A stretch of DNA of 64,000 nt from Enoplosus armatus (taxonomy: Eukaryota > Chordata > Actinopteri > Centrarchiformes > Enoplosidae): NCBI RefSeq assembly GCF_043641665.1, contig NC_092200.1, positions 10,857,694 to 10,921,693 of the forward strand, in the 5' to 3' direction. Positions 38,701 through 47,700 of this stretch are shown piece by piece. Below the pieces are notes generated by a model. The model was not told where the DNA came from, did not search any database, and was given only the letters and a program-made list of their open reading frames with translations. A program made the translations under genes and the position numbers. Each line of letters opens with the position of its first letter. Positions within the stretch are counted from its first letter, which is position 1.

Positions 38701-41700
38701 GGCTGCGATCGTCCCAGACCAGCTCACAAACACTGTCCCCAAGCAGGAGGACGGCGTCGCACAGCAGCTCCAGAACACGATGAAACACATGTGAACCCTC
38801 TGAGGAAGAAGAGAGGAGGAAGAGGAGAGAAATAGGGAAGATTAAATAATGAACAGGTGAGGGGATATTTGCAATATCTGATCTTTACTCAAGCAAAAAA
38901 CAGACGGTGACATTTGATTTATATCATTTACAAACTCTTTTCTCCCACCCCCCTTTACTTAAAAGACTACAATGACTCCTACCTGTCTTAAGCAGTGGTA
39001 TGGCATGTTCCATGGTGGAAACAATGAACTGAGCCAAAGTGAGCTGCTGTAACTGCAGCTCCAGGACATCCCCTGCACCCAGGTCAGGAAGCGCCAAATG
39101 GGCCACATCTGCAGGTGACTGGGGCACCTGCCTGGGGGCCTGGACTGCTGCTCCACCTCTGTGCGAGCTGCCACTGGATGAATCACAGACAAGAGAGGGA
39201 GACAACTGTAAATTCATACATCATCAGCACTTGGACCACTCAAATACAAGGAGTGACGTATGAGCTGTATAGGGATGGATCAGAAAAACTGAATATGTCA
39301 TCACGGGAACCAGGACTGATTTTTAAACACTGTAGACCAGCCGCTAGAGGGCTCCTGGTGTTGTTCATATTAAAGAAGAATAAAATCCTCTACAGTCTTT
39401 CTCACGTCGTTTTATCTTCATGTGCAGGTTGCTGGTGTCAGTAGCAATTTTGTTATTATCAAAGCCACAAAAAAATCCTACTGTGTACACATTTCTAAAA
39501 AGCATAAGACTCACGTGTTAAGTGTAAGGTCTGATGAACAACAATGCTGCTCAATTCTATCAGAAAGCTATTTCTACAAGCAAGGTAGACAGACTAACTT
39601 AATACCATTTATGCCTTAGAAGTGTGACAGAAGCCAAACTGAGTGAATCTCCACTCTCACTGCTAACATGATCGCTAAAGTCATGCAAAGAAACAATACC
39701 TTCAACAGCAAGAACTGATGTACCAAAGGTGATGCAGTTTTTTCCTTAAGCCTTGTTTAAAATGCACCGTTACACATTAATGTAGAGTTGCCTACAAACA
39801 CACACCTGTTGGAAGCTGCATCTCCGTCTTGGCCATCTCCCCTGGCTCTCTGGTCTGTGCGTCCCACCACAGAGGGCCGAGGGGAGCACTCTGCCCCCGG
39901 AGATGAGGCCTGGGAACGCTGGGTCCGCACCTCGTGGGAGTAGGAAAAGGACGAGTTCTGGGACACTGGATCTACACAACCACAAAAAGAACCAAAAAGG
40001 ACATACTTGCACATTAGTTGCACTCTGTATGATAAAGCAAAGAGAAGATTAAGGTAGTGGTGGTACAAATTGTAAGAAATTAATCATTTGGATTAGATAC
40101 CAATAGTTGTTACACCTATTTTAATTAAATCAATTTGAACAAAATGTAAAACTGTGTAGGTTTTCTTTAAAATTACACTTAAATAGTTCAGAATGTTTTA
40201 AGTCTATACTTGAGAAATGTAAAACAATGTGGCATGCTTTAGGAAATGGTTATGTGAAGTCAAAATTGAGTGCCTCATTGCAACCTGATAATAAATACAT
40301 TTCCTTAAAGATCAACTTTATGAAGGATCATATGTAAACAGAATAAGAATGCAGAGACTATTATTTGCCAGCTGAAACGCCCGCTATCAGCATTCATAAG
40401 ATCTGTACGTCAGGCTAACTCATAAGGCGTGCTACCTTGCTTTGTAGAGTAGAAGCTTGGATCTTGATGAAAGCGCAGTCTCCTCTTTAGCTCCACACAA
40501 AGCTGCCGCAGGCAGGAAAGAGCCTGCAAGTGGAGGTAGCTCGCCTCACCTTTACCCGAACCCAGCCTCAACAGGGACAGAAGGCTCTAAAAACAGAAGG
40601 GGATATCAGAGGAGTGTTGTCACTGTGAAGCTGGGTTATGGAAATGTTTCCTAAAGACATAATTAACAACCAGTAATATCCAATAAGGATAATTTTGTTG
40701 TATATACAAAAAACAGAGTCCAAGCTGAGACAAACAATGTACAAAGACTGTGTAAAAACAAGACCTAAACTCAGACTGTGATAGAAAAGTTGTAATAAAG
40801 TTTGCTAAATAAAAAGGGCAAGTGGAATTGAATTATTGAAGCAGCAATTTGTTCCAAGTTCAGATTCCCTGCCCTCTGTAGCTAATGATGCCATGTCTCT
40901 AAATCCAAGTCTTTTAATTTAGCTTAATAGCTCTAGTAACTCAAAGGAGGGCCAAGTAAAGCCACAAGAAGAAAAGTACTTTCCCATAATGATTTCTTTT
41001 TGATTATGAGACTGCTGGGTGACAGTATGCTAATACTGCCTTGAGAGCGATGTAATATAATGCACCGTTTTATTAACAAAATAGTAACGTTCACAGTGGC
41101 TCATCAGAGCAAAATGATGACTCCTTCAACACTCTGTCTATGCCAATGAAATGAAGAGCTCCGATAACAGATGCACTTTGTTGCCAACATGATCCTGGTA
41201 GATACATCGTAAAGCACAGACCACTTTTTTACAGATGGGGAGAGAGCATGTGTCTTAAAGGGAAAAAAATGGGGTTCCCTGTAGATTTCAGGTTTATGAT
41301 CGCACCCACATTCATCAGCTGGGCCCCATGTGAATTCAGTTACAGTACACACTAACTTGACACAAGCACATCAACCTTCTCATTTGCAACATAGGACAGC
41401 TGAGATTCCTCCAAAGCCAACAAGACCAGGATGAGGACAGATTGAATGCCTGCAGGCATCTAGGACCAGTTTTACAGACTCTGATATTCACGGAGGCTTT
41501 AAGAGGGAAAAAGAAAAAACATTCCACCAAGGACTCTCAAACCCTGCAAGAGGTACATCATGACCAAACTACATCCTCACAGCAATCTAGTGCCTGCTCA
41601 AGCAAAGAAAGCCTCCAGAGACCTCCACAAGATCAGGGACACAGAATTATAAATTGGTGTTTTGTTCAAGGACACAATTTGACAGGTTATTATTTTGACA

Positions 41701-44450
41701 GTGGCTAGAGTAACCATCCCATAAATTCCATTATGGGATGGTCACTCTAGCCACTCAAAACACTACATGTCATCTAACTGACATGATTAAACAAAAATAC
41801 TAAATATTATGAGCAACAGTTAACAACAATAAACAAGGCCTGGAATTCTTCATTAACATCCTTAATTTGGTCCCTTTGGGTGCCCATATTGAATCAAGCA
41901 TTGACAGGTTTTAGGGTCAGCAACAAGCCACCATTTTTAAGTTAATCACATTTCCATCAAATACAGGCTTTTGTCTTGAACATAAGCATTGAGACTGAAA
42001 AAAATCTTTTAAAGTAAAAATGATGGCCCTGATGGCTTTTCTAATGTCCTGCTTCAAGGTGCAGAAACTATTCCATTAACTATTAAGTAACTATTAACTC
42101 AAGTTTAAATGACATATTTGATATCAGTATACCCTTACAGTTGACAATGAAGCATTCAGAAGGAACCCATTGTACCTGAAGATGATAAGAACTGGCAGTC
42201 ATTCTGACATTATAGTTCTGTTATAGCATGGGATCAAACCTATGACTGCTAATAATGCGAACTGCAACCACTACAGCACACTTCCTGTCTGGTATAACTT
42301 TAGGTTTGATTTTTCTGCTCATATTTCTAAAATATTCCAGTATAGATAAGATTAAATGTATGTAAGATTAAAATTTACAATAGTTTTGTCAGTGCAAGGA
42401 CATGGTTATGTAATGATACCTTTACAATACTGGGCCTTTGCAGGAAGATCTCAGCAGGGAAGTCTTGCATAATGACATCACACAGAAGTTCACATGTGGT
42501 CCGCACCAAGTTGGGGTTGCTGCTCCTTAGGGAACTGTTTCAAAAGAATTAAAGCAAATACTTTAATACTCTGTAATTTAACATCACTGCACACTTCTGT
42601 GAAGTTGACTAAACCCAAAACAAGTACATGAAATCCATCCTGTATGTAGGGCTGGGCAACAAACCCAAATCTATCAATTTTACAACACAGAATGTTTTGT
42701 CAGATTCTTAGTCTGGTTATCTTGTTCTTTGAACAGATGTTTCCTAAATTAAATCATAATTTTGTTAATTTTACACTGCATTTTAATTAGGCATATATTA
42801 TTTGTTATATACAAGTACTGTCTCTCACCTCTCATTGGATGAAAGTATGTGTCTGTCTGTGTTTGTCAAAGTCAGCCATGGAAACACAGAAAACTTCAGA
42901 CATCTCACAGACTCATGCACTGTACAACACAGAGGGATAAAACGTGGAAAACGAGTAATTTATAGAAATGAATATCTTTAGACAAACGTATGAGCGAAAA
43001 TCAAGATGAGACCCAGCACACTAAAAAGTCTAAAGATAATAAAAACAATAATAATAATAAGGACAAAATACTGGTACCTGCTATCTTCTGAGGTGGTACA
43101 TCTGTATGGCTTGGCATGCTCTTGTGGAAATAGCCCATTTTAGGAAAATGCTCTTCAGGTGGAACAACTGTTGGTGCTACAGCAGAGACCAGATTTGTTA
43201 AATATCCTGTCACATTCACACTGCAAGCATTTGACCTGTTATAGGATCTGTGTTAAGTAAAAAGACAGCTCACCTCAACCTCTCCTACACACGATTATTA
43301 ACATTTAGTAGTTTGTAGAAGACAGAATCAAAACAAACATTTAGTTGGCTTTAACTTGCAACACCTGTTGGAGTTGTAGTACGCTGTCCATGCGAGTAGA
43401 CCATTGTCTGACTAGGGAGTAGCTCAGGTAGCCGGAACAGCTGGTCCAGGGTTCCATCGATGACAGCTCGCAGTCTGGGTTCCACATTAGGAGACAGTTG
43501 GGTGAGGAAGTCCACCGCCTCTACGTCTCTTAGCATCTGGGCTGCACTAGGATGCTTGGAAGACAAAATGGCAAAATAAATAGTTGTGAAATGAGAAATC
43601 TAAGTTTCAGTGTAATAGGTGTAGCAATGTGAAAGCAGCATGGGTGTTGCTATCAGAATGTCACAGAGCAAACCACATAGCTATTTAATACAAAGTACAG
43701 TGGAGGAAACTTAAGCCTGCAATGAAACTGTATCATACTACATATTGGCAAGTCTGGTAAGCAGTGTTAAAGAAAGGCCGAAGCCAAGGCCGAAATGACA
43801 TTAAGAGTGTATCAGTATATATCTTGACAGTTGGTAGACTGCTCCTCTCTAGCCACTGTCCTCCAGAGGAATCGCCTAGTAATGTATCTATCATCTAGCT
43901 TAGCTATGTATCTACCTTTGATAAAGTGGAGAGCAACTCAAGGACCTCTTCCTGCATTGGCACCTCGGGGAAATTGAACCATTCAAGAAGATACACAAAC
44001 AGCGTCTTTTCTTGGACAATGTCAGAGACGGAGATCAGGGAAAGGTCCAGCTTACATATGATGCTCTTCAATGCTCGAACTCTTATCTCCACCAAAGAGT
44101 GGCCTAAGGTTTGCAGAAAAAAAAACGAATAGGTTGAGAAGAGACATTATAGCAGCAGAGTTAGCGACGTTTTGTTTTTAAGCTATCTAACGTTGGGTAG
44201 AAGTTAAGAAAAGTTTTACTGACTTAGCTAACGTTAGCGCTGACATCAGGTACAACTGCATACAAAAGTTACCCTCTCCACCTAGAGAGGGTTGCTATTG
44301 TTAGCTAACGTTAGCACGAAAGCGGCTAATATTAGACAAGTGACAGGGTTCACCAGTTCAGGTAAAGTCAGCCTCCTAAAAGCTAACGTTACATTTGCTT
44401 AGCTAGTAAGTTAGCCTACCTATTTTCTTTATAAGGGGAGATAACTCCAT
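13642..44450 (-). CDS. rttn: rttn (rotatin), complete, 49 coding exons
   Basis: I traced 49 minus-strand coding exons from ATG (44450) to TGA (13642). All phases join and they sum to 6753 bases, or 2250 residues, close to human RTTN (about 2226). The N-terminus ([30 protein letters not shown]), the C-terminal [15 protein letters not shown] and many internal blocks match recalled human rotatin. Rotatin is a large armadillo-type helical protein at the proximal centriole and basal body. It acts with STIL in centriole assembly and is needed for cilia, left-right axis and brain growth. Leu-rich helical repeats without membrane segments are visible throughout. The gene spans 31 kb, far less than in mammals. 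Oddities are a GC-AG intron (exon 10), an 87-base stop-free intron (exons 13/14) and GT repeats abutting several splice sites. Nothing indicates a pseudogene. Confidence 0.93.
13840..13909 (-). CDS. rttn: rttn exon 48
   Basis: [23 protein letters not shown]. Matches human AKxTLKSP. Phase 0 in, 1 out. Confidence 0.85.
14173..14209. repeat. (TG)n in rttn intron 47
   Basis: Nearly pure TG run, one interruption, beginning four bases inside the intron from the exon 47 donor. Confidence 0.9.
14214..14317 (-). CDS. rttn: rttn exon 47
   Basis: [31 protein letters not shown]. The donor GTATAC runs straight into a (CA)n tract. Phase 1 in, 0 out. Confidence 0.88.
14612..14722. repeat. compound (CA)n/(CGCA)n microsatellite
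   Basis: About 110 bases of CA with a central CGCA block (14626-14644) and CAAA interruptions, the longest microsatellite in the window. Lies in an rttn intron. Confidence 0.9.
15274..15384. mobile_element. palindromic teleost repeat, short foldback copy 3
   Basis: Two arms (15274-15319 and 15341-15384) are reverse complements with two mismatches and a two-base gap, around a 21-base spacer. Core words are ttagcttagcataaagactgg and its complement. Flanking sequence to about 15470 (cagtatcaatcttct, ggcaagaaagcaaa) is the outer end of the same family. Confidence 0.75.
15642..15915 (-). CDS. rttn: rttn exon 46
   Basis: [30 protein letters not shown] end ([16 protein letters not shown]). The longest exon at 274 bases. 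Phase 0 in, 1 out. Confidence 0.92.
16368..16561 (-). CDS. rttn: rttn exon 45
   Basis: [36 protein letters not shown]. Matches human LLSNLALSHDCKG. Phase 1 in, 0 out. Confidence 0.92.
16562..19113 (-). other. rttn: rttn intron 44, largest intron
   Basis: 2552 bases with no exon that I can support. The flanking exons already join in phase and match contiguous human residues. Only short CA tracts near 18560-18590 and the CAGA/CA tract at 19048-19094 stand out. Confidence 0.8.
19048..19094. repeat. (CAGA)n(CA)n compound microsatellite
   Basis: CAGA units followed by eleven CA units, close to the exon 44 donor. A second run, (CA)14, is at 19268-19295 in the next intron. Confidence 0.85.
19114..19240 (-). 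CDS. rttn: rttn exon 44
   Basis: [31 protein letters not shown]. Matches human SLWPWxLxDD and LLCVYTAN. Phase 0 in, 1 out. Confidence 0.9.
19737..19814 (-). CDS. rttn: rttn exon 43
   Basis: [26 protein letters not shown]. Phase 0 in and out. Confidence 0.9.
20053..20150 (-). CDS. rttn: rttn exon 42
   Basis: [32 protein letters not shown]. Matches human LRPGKA. Phase 1 in, 0 out. Confidence 0.9.
20483..20588 (-). CDS. rttn: rttn exon 41
   Basis: [35 protein letters not shown]. Phase 0 in, 1 out. Confidence 0.88.
20726..20922 (-). CDS. rttn: rttn exon 40
   Basis: [36 protein letters not shown]. Phase 1 in, 0 out. Confidence 0.88.
21750..21887 (-). CDS. rttn: rttn exon 39
   Basis: [36 protein letters not shown]. 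Phase 1 in and out. Confidence 0.85.
22137..22287 (-). CDS. rttn: rttn exon 38
   Basis: [35 protein letters not shown] (GT)n run lies about 17 bases upstream of its acceptor. Phase 0 in, 1 out. Confidence 0.88.
22305..22337. repeat. (CA)16 near the rttn exon 38 acceptor
   Basis: On the transcribed strand it is a GT run ending about 17 bases before the intron's AG. Confidence 0.9.
22635..22725 (-). CDS. rttn: rttn exon 37
   Basis: [18 protein letters not shown]. Phase 2 in, 0 out. Confidence 0.85.
23053..23254 (-). CDS. rttn: rttn exon 36
   Basis: [18 protein letters not shown], then [18 protein letters not shown]. The second part is highly conserved with human. Phase 1 in, 2 out. Confidence 0.9.
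23603..23690 (-). CDS. rttn: rttn exon 35
   Basis: [18 protein letters not shown]. Linker exon, phase 0 in, 1 out. Confidence 0.75.
23705..23758. repeat. (ATT)18 trinucleotide repeat inside a 115-base rttn intron
   Basis: Eighteen ATT units with one ATC interruption make up about half of intron 34 (23691-23805). Confidence 0.9.
23806..23903 (-). CDS. rttn: rttn exon 34
   Basis: [18 protein letters not shown]. Pro/Thr/Ser-rich linker, phase 1 in, 0 out. Confidence 0.75.
23996..24194 (-). CDS. rttn: rttn exon 33
   Basis: [36 protein letters not shown]. Matches human VHDEDSGLSLIG and NCYRGRY. An internal AG-GTACAC could act as an alternative donor. Confidence 0.88.
24908..24985 (-). CDS. rttn: rttn exon 32
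   Basis: [18 protein letters not shown]. Phase 0 in and out. Confidence 0.88.
25304..25462 (-). CDS. rttn: rttn exon 31
   Basis: [36 protein letters not shown]. Phase 0 in and out. Confidence 0.9.
25996..26106 (-). CDS. rttn: rttn exon 30
   Basis: [34 protein letters not shown]. Matches human WVVPMWVDQDPE. Phase 0 in and out. Confidence 0.9.
26226..26381 (-). CDS. rttn: rttn exon 29
   Basis: [36 protein letters not shown]. The strong donor GTGAGG at phase 0 is preferred. A GTTATA 12 bases upstream gives the wrong phase. Confidence 0.85.
27397..27415. repeat. (CA)n forming the rttn exon 28 donor
   Basis: Read on the minus strand, the intron begins with GTGTGTGTGTGTGTG, so the repeat and the 5' splice site coincide. 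Confidence 0.85.
27416..27635 (-). CDS. rttn: rttn exon 28
   Basis: [35 protein letters not shown]. The donor is itself the first unit of a (GT)n run. Phase 2 in, 0 out. Confidence 0.88.
27987..28153 (-). CDS. rttn: rttn exon 27
   Basis: [36 protein letters not shown]. Phase 0 in, 2 out. Confidence 0.88.
29197..29347 (-). CDS. rttn: rttn exon 26
   Basis: [32 protein letters not shown]. Phase 2 in, 0 out. Confidence 0.88.
30123..30365 (-). CDS. rttn: rttn exon 25
   Basis: [36 protein letters not shown]. Helical repeat region. Phase 2 in and out. Confidence 0.88.
31403..31594 (-). CDS. rttn: rttn exon 24
   Basis: [36 protein letters not shown]. Phase 2 in and out. Confidence 0.88.
31716..31781 (-). 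CDS. rttn: rttn exon 23
   Basis: [18 protein letters not shown]. The shortest internal exon at 66 bases, phase 2 in and out. Confidence 0.8.
31879..31975 (-). CDS. rttn: rttn exon 22
   Basis: [32 protein letters not shown]. Phase 1 in, 2 out. Confidence 0.85.
32681..32798 (-). CDS. rttn: rttn exon 21
   Basis: [34 protein letters not shown]. Phase 0 in, 1 out. Confidence 0.88.
33415..33500 (-). CDS. rttn: rttn exon 20
   Basis: [28 protein letters not shown]. Phase 1 in, 0 out. Confidence 0.85.
34220..34319 (-). CDS. rttn: rttn exon 19
   Basis: [33 protein letters not shown]. Phase 0 in, 1 out; donor GTGAGT. Confidence 0.88.
34405..34576 (-). CDS. rttn: rttn exon 18
   Basis: [36 protein letters not shown]. 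Separated from exon 19 by an 85-base intron, the shortest in the gene. Confidence 0.88.
35170..35309 (-). CDS. rttn: rttn exon 17
   Basis: [33 protein letters not shown]. The acceptor lies directly after a (GT)12 run. Phase 0 in, 2 out. Confidence 0.85.
35314..35337. repeat. (CA)12 before the rttn exon 17 acceptor
   Basis: On the minus strand the run is GT and ends in tgacag, the acceptor of exon 17. Confidence 0.88.
35858..35974 (-). CDS. rttn: rttn exon 16
   Basis: [35 protein letters not shown]. Donor GTGTTG; the frame stays open beyond it, but phase 0 joins exon 17. Confidence 0.85.
36267..36392 (-). CDS. rttn: rttn exon 15
   Basis: [36 protein letters not shown]. Phase 0 in and out. 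Confidence 0.88.
36730..36856 (-). CDS. rttn: rttn exon 14
   Basis: [35 protein letters not shown]. Conserved with human PSPLLQ and VKTETY. Phase 2 in, 0 out. Confidence 0.85.
36944..37056 (-). CDS. rttn: rttn exon 13
   Basis: [33 protein letters not shown]. Leaves phase 2 at a weak GTACGA donor. The frame also stays open through the following 87 bases. Confidence 0.8.
37276..37488 (-). CDS. rttn: rttn exon 12
   Basis: [18 protein letters not shown], then [18 protein letters not shown]. Phase 0 in and out. Confidence 0.9.
37599..37766 (-). CDS. rttn: rttn exon 11
   Basis: [18 protein letters not shown], then [15 protein letters not shown]. Phase 0 in and out; donor GTGTGTGTG. Confidence 0.9.
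38684..38799 (-). CDS. rttn: rttn exon 10, GC donor
   Basis: [33 protein letters not shown]. The frame can only join exon 11 in phase 0 through a GC donor (CTG then GCAAGT); no GT there fits. Confidence 0.8.
38983..39173 (-). CDS. rttn: rttn exon 9
   Basis: [35 protein letters not shown]. Conserved with human. Phase 2 in, 1 out. Confidence 0.88.
39806..39971 (-). CDS. rttn: rttn exon 8
   Basis: [19 protein letters not shown] Ser/Arg/Asp-rich disordered insert. The donor is GTGTGTGTTTG. Phase 1 in, 2 out. Confidence 0.8.
40436..40586 (-). CDS. rttn: rttn exon 7
   Basis: [36 protein letters not shown]. Armadillo-like helices. Phase 0 in, 1 out. Confidence 0.88.
40587..42419 (-). other. rttn: rttn intron 6
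   Basis: 1833 bases. It contains the foldback at 41693-41760. Short open frames around 41336-41708 on both strands have no recognisable family and are probably chance or degraded repeat. Confidence 0.8.
41693..41760. repeat. near-perfect foldback (hairpin) in rttn intron 6
   Basis: The arms 41701-41723 and 41732-41754 are reverse complements over 23 bases with one mismatch, around an 8-base loop (aattccat). A further six pairs follow past a two-base CA bulge. In the rttn transcript (minus strand) the mismatch is a G-U pair, so the stem would be fully paired. Confidence 0.85.
42420..42534 (-). CDS. rttn: rttn exon 6
   Basis: [17 protein letters not shown], then [13 protein letters not shown]. 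Phase 2 in, 0 out. Confidence 0.88.
42829..42919 (-). CDS. rttn: rttn exon 5
   Basis: [26 protein letters not shown]. Matches human LKFSxFPWLxLTxTDRHVLSSNE. Phase 1 in, 2 out. Confidence 0.85.
43078..43176 (-). CDS. rttn: rttn exon 4
   Basis: [18 protein letters not shown] low-complexity linker exon, phase 1 in and out. Confidence 0.8.
43365..43554 (-). CDS. rttn: rttn exon 3
   Basis: [16 protein letters not shown], then [18 protein letters not shown]. Phase 0 in, 1 out; donor GTGTTG. Confidence 0.9.
43916..44103 (-). CDS. rttn: rttn exon 2
   Basis: [18 protein letters not shown], then [16 protein letters not shown]. This is the most conserved part of the rotatin N-terminal domain. Phase 1 in, 0 out. 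Confidence 0.92.
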
Positions 44451-44760
44451 GTTCAGTGTATTGCGTCTCCCCGTGTAAAAAACAGGTTAAAAAAAAGCTT
44501 CATGAACGACCGAGACTTGTCAGTTTTGTGGTTGTGTTGCCAGTGTCATGTCAACAACGTCTGTCTGTTTTCAACGACCGCGCCAGCGTCACTCCACTTC
44601 CTGTAGAGGACCAGGGTGCGTTCAAGAGATGCAACTGTGCAGGATAAACTGAGTGCAGGCACTACAGAGTTAATTGTGTACTTCCACAAAACATGTCCAG
44701 TGTAGATAAGTTAATATAATCACCTAAAGGATTAAATTATTCTTATATAACTTAATCATA
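44104..44760 (-). promoter_or_regulatory. rttn: rttn 5' region: intron 1 and promoter
   Basis: Intron 1 (44104-44419) carries two exact GCTAACGTTAGC palindromes (44227-44238 and 44304-44315) and partial ones at 44187-44194 and 44382-44391. Upstream of the ATG, ACTTCCTG at 44596-44603 reads CAGGAAGT on the gene strand, an ETS-family core common in housekeeping promoters. No TATA box is evident. The transcription start cannot be fixed. Confidence 0.45.
44420..44450 (-). CDS. rttn: rttn exon 1
   Basis: [10 protein letters not shown] plus one base, donor GTAGGC. First ATG compatible with the conserved N-terminus. Confidence 0.85.
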
Positions 44761-47700
44761 TTTATAAACAGTGCAGCATTTTTCAGAGAGATCTGCTAAT
44801 CAGCACTTTAAAACCAACATGCAGCAATAAAGGTCCACAGAGACCGCATATTAACTGTGCCCAAATTGCAGCTGCATATAAGTAAAATTAAGACTGCCCA
44901 AGACAGACAAACTGCACTGACAAACCTGAACAGCAGTAACAAACCCAGCCAAAAGGGATATGATAGTTATAAGTAACTGACAAATACTGATCCTGGCGCA
45001 TAAATCCACCTTTGTAGCAGTGCAAGATATAAAACATGAGGTGTGTTATTTTGTAGTTTGTTATTTTGTCCTTTGAAATCCTGTCTGTAGATGGGCCTTT
45101 TTGTCAACAGTGTTTGTGACATGACACATATGATGTGCCATTTTGTGGCATATCTCTCTCGTCTGATCTTTTGAAATGTTATATAAACATGCTAAAGCAA
45201 TTTTTCTTGCAAGGATCATCAGTGTTTCAGGGCATGCTTCAAAATCACTGAAGGCTTTTGCATTGCTCAAATATTGAAAGAAGTTTTGACAGCAGCCACA
45301 TTATCCTGTCATTAAATTAATCTCCTCAAACACTGATGTTCTCAAAAATCAAAGTTGATGTGCATCGCCTCTTAACACAAGTGCAGGCATAATTTATTTT
45401 CATACTCTGTGTGTAAGCTAATCCAATTGCACGAGATCTCACACTTGAGATGTGATCTGGATATGATAGGCAGACAGGGTGATAATTAACAAACTTAGGA
45501 AATGATAATTTGATATGATAATAATATAATAACACTGCTTTTGAGAATTCTGAAGGGATTTAGGCCCATAATTAATTTAGCTTCATAGTGTATATTTTAC
45601 TATCACCTTAGAAGAGTTTGAAGGGGTAGAGGGAAAATGAATATTTGTGCTTTCATAATCCATTACTGTTTTACTTCAACACATGTAGGTACATTTAGGT
45701 ACCAATATTCCACTCCACTTTCTCCTCAAGTTACTTCAAATTTAGATACATTTTTCTCACAAATTCACACATATCTATGCTTGTTCCAGAGCAACATATA
45801 TCATATTTACTGCATACAGGGCCAAATATTCAAATCCAAGATGATGTTTTTATATGGCTGCACCAAATTGAAAATTATTTTATACACAAATGCCTGTAAT
45901 TCTGTGTGTGACATACGTGTTATCCAGAATTTAAAACAAGGTTTTGTGGGTTGGAACAGAGCTTGTCTGCACAACATGAGTCATATTGATGAACCTGCCA
46001 AATAGCCCATTGACCTGAGGGGGATAAAGAATTAATTCCAGTTCCTCCAGCCTCTTATACAAATATATAGGACTGAGTGTTTATGAATGCATTCCCCAGA
46101 TGTACAACAAGAATACAGAGTGAGAGACATCCAAACAGCTGAGGAGATCTTCTTTACCTCGTGGAAAAATATGTCGCCCTAGGTCAGACTAGAGGTTCTC
46201 AATAGCTGCTGAGTCTGCTCCAAACAGTAGATCATTTCTGTTTGACAACCACTGTGTGCCTTGGATCATTTGTTAGCACAGGATGCAGACAGGAAGCAAA
46301 ACTTCACTTTGAATAAATGAACACATGGGGTAAGGTGTATGCCAGTCAGGCTTGTATTTTTGACCATCAGACAGGCTTTTCTCCCAGATGTCTTTTTCAG
46401 ATGTTTTTGTCAATTTTCCCTCCTGACCTACAAACTGCAGTTATCCCTTCATTCATATTCCTTGTAAACATTTTTGTGACTCTAAGTGCATATTTAGTTT
46501 GAAGGCATATTTCATAAATCTTGCCTGTGTTTTCAAATGCAATTTAAGGATTTTGAACATTGTAAATCATTTGCAAAATCTGTCATTTATTTTACATCAG
46601 GCTATATTACTCATATGCCAGAAACCACCTTGGGCTGTTAATGAATGTAAGCCTGATCTCTGAGTGGAAATCATGCCAATTGAAACACTATGAAGCCAGA
46701 TTTACTCCTGAAGCATCTCAGTCTCTGGACTCTCACCATGGTTAAAGCTGATCATGAGTCATCAAGTGCCTGACCATACTGGCCAACCTGGACAGAAGTC
46801 ATGGTTGCTGATGTACATTTCCTTTTAGAGATAACTCGCAGAGACTACATACTGTATATAGCTGGAAAATAAGTATAAATATGTAGCTTTTTACAGACAA
46901 GCTTAAAACATTAGCAAAACCACAAATTAGGGACTGTATGGAAATTATTGGAGTGAAGAGTGGGCTTTTTTGAAAAAGCAAGACCCTCCGCAGCATTGTT
47001 AATATTTTCTTTGGACCCTTCCCTTGACAATCTCAAAATATAGTACCTATTAAAAACTAAAACAGGCAAAGTATAAAGAATTTAAGACGGTGTAATGTAA
47101 TTTAAACTTTGATTTATTAATGGAATGATACTAAAAATTAGCAATTTCCGCAAACATGACACAATTTTTCAGAATAAAGAGATACAAAATAAAATACATT
47201 TTTAGTATTAGAATATAGGCCAACTTTATGACACATTTAACTTTTTTATACTTATGATGCAGATGCATGACATATATTAGCTAGTTGTCTGTGGAGGGAA
47301 AATTTTAAATCAAGCCCCCAAATGGTCGAAGAATTTTTGTCTCCTCACAAGCGAAGGTGGAAATATAAATTTGGGGTGAGTAAAAATTAAAATACTCTCC
47401 CAAAAAAGTCAAACCACCCTTCGGGAAAAAAGAACAACTACATATACTTCCCTCTTTTCTGACCCCTCCCTAATAATTTTCGTACAGTCCCTTTTCAGAC
47501 TTTAAAAGTGACTGTAAATTGAAATGTGAGGAGGCTGAAGTAAACTAAGCCACATACAGTAAGTCTATCACCAAATGTTTCAGAAGGCTGCTGGACAAAA
47601 GGATTGGTTGTTGCCCTTATAGCATAAGACAAGGGCAAATCAGCTAACTAATGATATCATTATTGTAATTGTCCAAAATTCAGCACCCCATATGGCAACA

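Noticed and set aside
41336..41708. Open frames on both strands in rttn intron 6 as a retroelement remnant
   Set aside because: No reverse transcriptase, integrase or gag motif can be seen, and the two frames overlap antisense. Left as unexplained intron sequence.
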